Origin: Sacculina carcini
Taxonomy: Eukaryota > Arthropoda > Thecostraca > Sacculinidae
Reading direction: 5' to 3'
DNA length: 64,000 bases
Assembly (NCBI GenBank): GCA_916048095.2
Contig: OU696585.1
Span: 8,039,466 to 8,103,465, forward strand
Each line of letters starts with the position of its first letter. Positions within the stretch are counted from its first letter, which is position 1. The notes under the pieces were generated by a model. That model worked only from the letters and a program-made list of their open reading frames with translations. It made no database searches and was not told where the DNA came from. The position numbers and the translations under genes are program-made. Below, one piece after another: positions 59,145 through 64,000 of this stretch.

Positions 59145-59360
59145 TTGCTATTATTATTATTATCATTATTTACAGGCAAATCCAGTAGCATGGGAGAAGA
59201 GTGCAAGAACTATTACCACCCTAAGGTGACCCCATGTACCGGAAGCTCCATAAAGATTCAGTTAGAAAGCGAGTTGGAAAAAAAATATAGAAAAAGAGTT
59301 GGAAAAGAAAATAATAAGTAAACAACAATGAATAATAAACCATCATCCGATAACACTCCA
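59145..59360 (+). mobile_element. Interspersed repeat with GCATGGGGGAAGAGTGCAAG core, copy 4
   Basis: (ATT)n, then atttacaggcaaatccagta, gcatgggagaagagtgcaag, aactattaccaccctaaggt and gaccccatgtaccggaagct, a purine-rich tail and ataataaaccatcatccgat. It lies in the P450 intron, same strand. Confidence 0.78.
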
Positions 59361-59811
59361 TAATGTCACTCCGCCCACGTTCCTCAATAAATAATAACAA
59401 TCAACAATAAATATGTGATTCAATAAATGACAAACATCAATAAATATGAATAAATATTAATATATATGTAATAAATAACAATCAACAACAATAAATATGA
59501 TTCAATAAGAAACAACCAACAATAAATATAAGTATGATTCAACAAGTAACAACAACACAAATTTGAGGTCGAACAGAACTGCAAATGTGTTTGTATCGAT
59601 CTAAATTCATTCATCTTTCTAATACATTGTATGTATCAGCTCTATTGTGGAAAATGAAGTTGGCTAATAGAGAAGTGGCGAATCAGAGAAATTGTAGTTC
59701 TCATTCAGGTTAAATGAATCTTACCACGCACAAAATAACATCGACAATAAAACACAATATTTGAACGCTCAAGAGAGGGTGTATTTTTATCCTCAAATTA
59801 TTAACTGACGT

Positions 59812-60038
59812 CTTAGACGCTAAATGTGTAACGATTCAAAAACATTAGATTGACAAAATTTGATTTAACGAATTTCTTCCAGTCCCTCGCCTCCTGCAAA
59901 GGCAGCACATTACATTAGAACGTTAAACCTAACCTAAAATCTATGAAAAATATAGAAACGTTTTTGTGCGTTTTGTATGTGTTTTTTACAAATTAGCGTT
60001 TTTAATATTCATGAATCCTTGCACATTTAGCCTAGACC
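59812..60038. mobile_element. Small inverted-repeat element (AAGAACATTAG family), copy 3
   Basis: gacgctaaatgtgtaacgat at the left to gcacatttagcctagacc at the right, with the shared middle tttcttccagtccctcgcct. It lies in the P450 intron. Confidence 0.75.
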
Positions 60039-60570
60039 ATAAGAGCCGTCTAGTAGTTTCTGCTCTGGCGCACCAATCAGCGATCAGGCGTCTATTGATG
60101 CAGTAACATGTAAAATAAATCACATATAACAAAATAAACAGTAAATTTACAATAAAATGAATTAACATGACACAAAATATAATAAAAATTGCAACACACC
60201 AAATACATTGAGTGTCTGGACGAAGCAAATAGCAAATATAAATGTCTTGATTTGAACTCGACATTTATTTGTCATTATCTGACAATTACACAAGCAAATA
60301 TGAAATAAAATACAAAAAGACACTATTTGTCAATATTGCATGATCAATTAAAACGATCGAATGATTAATTAATAAAAGTATATGTGAATACTACACAATA
60401 AGATTATGGGACGCTGGTCTAGAAGAATGTTGATTAATATATTTGAAAGAGTATACGATTAAAGTAAAATTGAGTTCACTGAGTTGAAAGTTAGACTAAG
60501 GGTCAATGGCAACTGACATTCACAAGCCTGAAACTGCACAAATAAAATTTGCTAGATGAATTTGACCGTA

Positions 60571-60905
60571 ATCGTGGTGTAGTGGTTAGCACACCCGCCT
60601 CACAAGCGGGAGGTCCGTGGTTCGAAACCCGGCGGAGCAGAATTTCATTGGGCGAATTCTACAATCCCACATCCCCTGTCCACCCAGCAGTAAATGATGG
60701 TACCAGATATCAGTCATGTGTTGTGTCATGCATTCTGGGGAGGTGGCCCTCTCTAATACGTCTTTCGTCCTTGTGGCATCATAGCTTGGAGAGGGTCGGT
60801 TCTGCGGTGGCAGCGAGCTGCACGGGACACACCTGTGTGTGTTCATAAGCTTCGGCTTCTTCCCGTGTAGCAGCTGTCACTTAGGCCTTTAACATTTAAC
60901 CTTTA
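60571..60905 (+). mobile_element. tRNA-Val-derived SINE, copy 3 (best preserved)
   Basis: A box tggtgtagtggttagcaca, anticodon arm cccgcctcacaagcggg (loop ctcacaa, anticodon CAC), B box ggttcgaaacccggc. The 260-bp body contains ggtggccctctctaatacgt, gagagggtcggttctgcggt and tgtgtgttcataagcttcgg, ending aacatttaacctttaatcgc. The acceptor stem does not pair. In the P450 intron, same strand. Confidence 0.93.
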
Positions 60906-61070
60906 ATCGCAAACTTGTGTCACTCATCATATAACTGGCAGAATATGCACTTTTATTGTCCAACTCATGCGGATAATTGGGTTTCGATTCCGTATATTTG
61001 TACAATGCATTTTATAGCATATTATGACATATAACATACATATGATAACATTTTATAGCATGCAGAAAGT

Positions 61071-61522
61071 GGTAGTATGTGCTAAGGTATGCGTAGTGTG
61101 TATGTCTACGAGAATATTGTCAGAAAATTATAGTTTTGTTATGGCGTCACCACATTGACAGAGCTTAGTGTAAAAACATCTCACAAAAATTAATCAGTGG
61201 TTCTTAACTTGGGTTCCATCGATTCCCTGGGGTTCGGTGAGTCAGTTTCAGGGATTCGGCGGTTTGATTCACCCACTAGTATGATTCGTGATGTCAAGCT
61301 ATGCTTGGTCATCATTGGCTGCAGCTAATCACGCCACATCACTTGGCCTTGATATCTGTGCTGCAAGCAACTCGATCCACTCAGTAGTAGCCTACTTGTG
61401 TGACTGTCTTGATCGTACGTGAGTTGTGATTTTTCTTATAATACTTCAAATACGAAGGGTTCGATGAATGTATTAATGCAACTTGTGGGGTTCAGTAGCT
61501 GCAGCAAGTTTGAGAACCACTG
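61071..61522. mobile_element. hAT-like non-autonomous repeat, copy B
   Basis: About 90% like 5242-5701, ending tttgagaaccactg at 61522, 64 nt before the P450 exon 2 acceptor. The internal end cagtggttcttaacttgggt (about 61194) is the inverted partner of this terminus, so the outer 125 bp at the left are either part of the element or a second repeat carried along. Confidence 0.75.
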
Positions 61523-61586
61523 AGTTAAATATTGGTATTTCTGTTCAACGGCGTTTTCACCACTGATCTATGCCATACTATAACAG

Positions 61587-62959
61587 GTCCACCTGGATAT
61601 CCCTTTCTGGGCCAAGCGCTGTCCATCGCCTACACATGGCCGCGCGAACAATTACTACAGTGGCATCGAGAATTGGGCGATATTTTTCAGGTCTGGACGC
61701 CTTGGTCCAATGTCGTCTGTATTTCGGACATTCGCTACGCCGAGGAAGTCTTGAGGAGCTCGTGTACAGTGGACCGCGCAACCACATATACGATGTTTCA
61801 CAGAGACAAGGGTTTCTTGCACTCCAATGGAGAACAATGGCGTCAAACCCGCCGTTTTACCTTATCCGCTCTGCACTCGCTGGGGGTTGGGAAAGACATT
61901 ATGAATAACGTCATACACAAACACCTGAAACAGCTAATACGAGATGAAATACTACCCAATATCGGAAATGCCGTGGAATTATACTCAAGTATAAAAGGTC
62001 ATATAATCAATATTGTGTGGGAATTCGTTTCTGGAGACAAACTGCTTGTCGATTCGGCTTCTATAAATGAGGGCATGATATCTTTCTATCGTATTCATTC
62101 AAGACTGCATTTCGCCAAGCTTCTGTTCTCGATCGCTCCACGTCTACGTCCTATCTGGATGAGGTTGCCCAGTGTGAGAAGTTCCGAGAGAGAGTTTGAT
62201 CGACTGCTGAACAATTTGTTTCGGGACACGGTCAGTGCAAGACGGAAAATCATACAATCGGGCGGCGTTCACGCAGAATGCTACATAGATGCATTGCTGC
62301 AACAACAGCAACAACGTTCTGAGTTATTCTGCAATAACAACATTCACAGATGTTTGTTTGAACTGTTCATGACGGGCAGAGACACGACTAGTGCCGCGAT
62401 TATGTGGACTTTATGCTATATGTGCACATTTCCATACACTCAGACTCGCATCCAGGAAGAAGTTGACTCTGTGATAGGACGCAACACGGAGGTACAGTTC
62501 CATGACAGGCACGCGATGCCGTACACACAAGCGTTCATCACGGAGGTTCTACGTTGCGGTGACATCACTCCTGTATTTCTACCACGAGTTACAAACAGAG
62601 CGCTGAACATTCACGATTACCAAATCGAAAAAGGCACCCAAATCGTCGTTCTTGCCAGAGCTATGCATCAAAATGCCACTCATTTTCCCAATCCTGACAG
62701 ATTCTTACCCGAACGCCATTTGAATGTAGGCGAGAAAATACAACGAAAGGAGCTGATACCGTTTTCGCTGGGGAAAAGATCTTGCCTGGGAGAGACAATT
62801 GCAACGGCCGAAATATTCATAATCATAGTAACTCTGATGCAACAGTTCAATTTTCGCTTTCCGCACGGATTTCAGCACGATTTTTCGGTGAAATCATCGT
62901 TGGGGTCGATACGTGAACTGACCAACTTTCCAGTTGTGCCCATTCCGAGAGACACGTAA
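61587..62959 (+). CDS. P450 exon 2: catalytic domain
   Basis: 1,373 nt after acceptor CATACTATAACAG| to TAA (62957-62959). In protein numbering: PPGYPFLG hinge at about 32-39; helix C WxxxR (W115, R119) contacting haem; helix I TGRDTT at 293-298 (oxygen activation); helix K ExxR (E350, R353); the PERH meander at about 405; and the haem loop FSLGKRSCLGE with axial Cys430. Length and spacing are normal for the family. The same frame is open 54 nt upstream of the acceptor, but homology starts exactly at the splice site. Confidence 0.96.
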
Positions 62960-64000
62960 TGAAAATATCAACATGGTTTGTGATTTCATCAACGACCGTG
63001 AATAGAGACTTGAGGATTTGCTTCTTTGATGATCAATGTTTCCTGGTTATAACCCGTGCGGTAATAACACATGTGATTAGCAATGCTTCAATATGTCAAG
63101 TTAAAGAGTCAAATGAACTCGTTTCGACTTATTGAGTGAAATATAATAACTGTATAATCTAAAATTATACTCACACTAGCATGACCTGTACCCTATACTA
63201 TGTACTAAAATGAGGAGCACACTCGAGGGAAATTAAGATTTTGTTCAACTAAAAAATTATTAAGTCATTGAAGTGTACAACTATAAATATGCTTCAATCA
63301 TGTGTGTAGACGTTAAAAGAACTTTTCACTTGTGGCGTTTGGGTAGCCACGGAACAACACAAGTTGATAACGTGAGTGCTTTGGACCGACTATATTTACA
63401 AGTACAGACATAAGAGGACAGCACAACCAGGACACACGTACAAGCAAGCTCACACACACATGCTCCTACAACACATACACAATGACACGCACAAACATGA
63501 CACACAGACATACAGACAAACAGGCGTACACAGAGCTGGTAGGGTGGCGAGGTGGTGCGAGACGGAAGTTGTGTCGCACCACACAAACTCTTCAAGTATC
63601 TGCTCTCCAATCGTGGATGTAATTCGACTTTTAAAATTGTGAAACTTTGCAAAACAAAGCATTGAAATAGTGGTGTTTACGTGTATAAACACTGGCTATT
63701 ATGTCTTAGAAAAGTAATTGATCAATACGAATGTTTTCATAAATGCCTATATTTGACAATTTTGCTGTTTATTCAATTTGAAATTTTTCTGTTTTATCGT
63801 AACTATTTGCCTGCCTATTTTGCCATTTCTAGTGCCTTCACTCATCTACCACCGCGGTCAGAACATTGTCATCTTTGTGACTGTTGACACAAGTTATTAC
63901 AAGCCTTTGTGTCGGAGAATGGTAAAGACCAGAAAACTCTCATGGAAGGGAACCAAGTTATTTGTCCCGGATTGTATATGTGACCAATATGCGGTGGTGA
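62960..64000. other. Downstream of P450; no further gene seen
   Basis: Presumed P450 3' UTR and intergenic DNA. 63440-63530 is CA-rich. No clear AATAAA signal was fixed close to the stop codon, and no exon was supported up to the right edge. Confidence 0.45.

Larger units (their letters stand above)
58894..62959 (+). other. Cytochrome P450 gene (clan 2, CYP2-like), complete, 2 exons
   Basis: 487 codons over two exons (58894-58984 and 61587-62959) separated by a 2,602-nt intron. P450s of this type are ER-membrane haem monooxygenases using NADPH-P450 reductase; substrates could be xenobiotics, fatty acids or steroids and cannot be told from the sequence. Clan-2 affinity is inferred from the N-terminal anchor, the PPGYPFLG hinge and the FSLGKRSCLGE haem loop. 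Every core motif is intact and there is no frameshift, so it should be functional. The intron carries four interspersed repeats (59145-59360, 59812-60038, 60571-60905, 61071-61522). The very long second exon without further introns is unusual for animal CYP2 genes and suggests past intron loss or a partly retroposed origin. Confidence 0.93.

Noticed and set aside
60571..60642. Functional tRNA-Val gene
   Set aside because: Anticodon arm and B box are good, but the acceptor stem does not pair, and the same head occurs with a shared 260-bp body three times: a SINE.

Overview
This is eukaryotic (animal) nuclear DNA. Genes are split by GT-AG introns, exons are small (40-280 nt) and far apart, and the space between them is filled with (CA)n/(GT)n tracts, long minisatellites, LINE fragments, a tRNA-derived SINE and hAT-like and other inverted-repeat elements. 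The proteins are clearly metazoan: PAR-3, a CD109/alpha-2-macroglobulin-type thioester protein and a clan-2 cytochrome P450. The LINE and SINE content would suit a marine invertebrate such as a spiralian, but the species cannot be named from the sequence.

Region 1 (about 1-35,650, minus strand) is the 5' half of a par-3/PARD3/bazooka gene. Eight exons run from the start codon at 35653 leftwards: CR1 oligomerisation domain (exons 1-2), a Ser-rich linker (exons 3-5), PDZ1 (exons 5-8) and the first half of PDZ2 (exon 8). The gene leaves the window at the left edge; the rest of PDZ2, PDZ3 and the aPKC-binding region are missing. All junctions agree in phase except exon 7 to exon 8. The introns hold minisatellite arrays (20, 22, 23, 28 and 42 bp units), several of which lie within tens of bases of par-3 splice sites, together with LINE, hAT and other repeats and a few unexplained exon-like segments.

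Region 2 (about 35,700-50,100) has no confident intact gene. It holds a decayed 2.3 kb inverted-repeat element, a SINE, the 3' end of a LINE, a nested hAT element with a LINE RNase H fragment and a (CAA)n tract inside it, and a broken open reading frame of unknown origin (48671-49560).

Region 3 (50,116-56,165, minus strand) is the 3' end of a CD109/TEP-like gene. Seven phase-consistent exons encode the end of the thioester domain, the CUB-like segment, the receptor-binding domain and a Cys-rich, hydrophobic C-terminus. The part with the thioester itself is not seen. Just upstream lie a broken LINE and a small inverted-repeat element.

Region 4 (58,894-62,959, plus strand) is a complete two-exon cytochrome P450 gene of 487 codons. 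Its 2.6 kb intron is largely made of interspersed repeats. On the opposite strand, 81 bp from its start codon, are two exon-like segments of an unknown gene. The genes do not form a pathway: PAR-3 is a polarity scaffold, CD109/TEP an extracellular thioester protein, and the P450 an ER monooxygenase.
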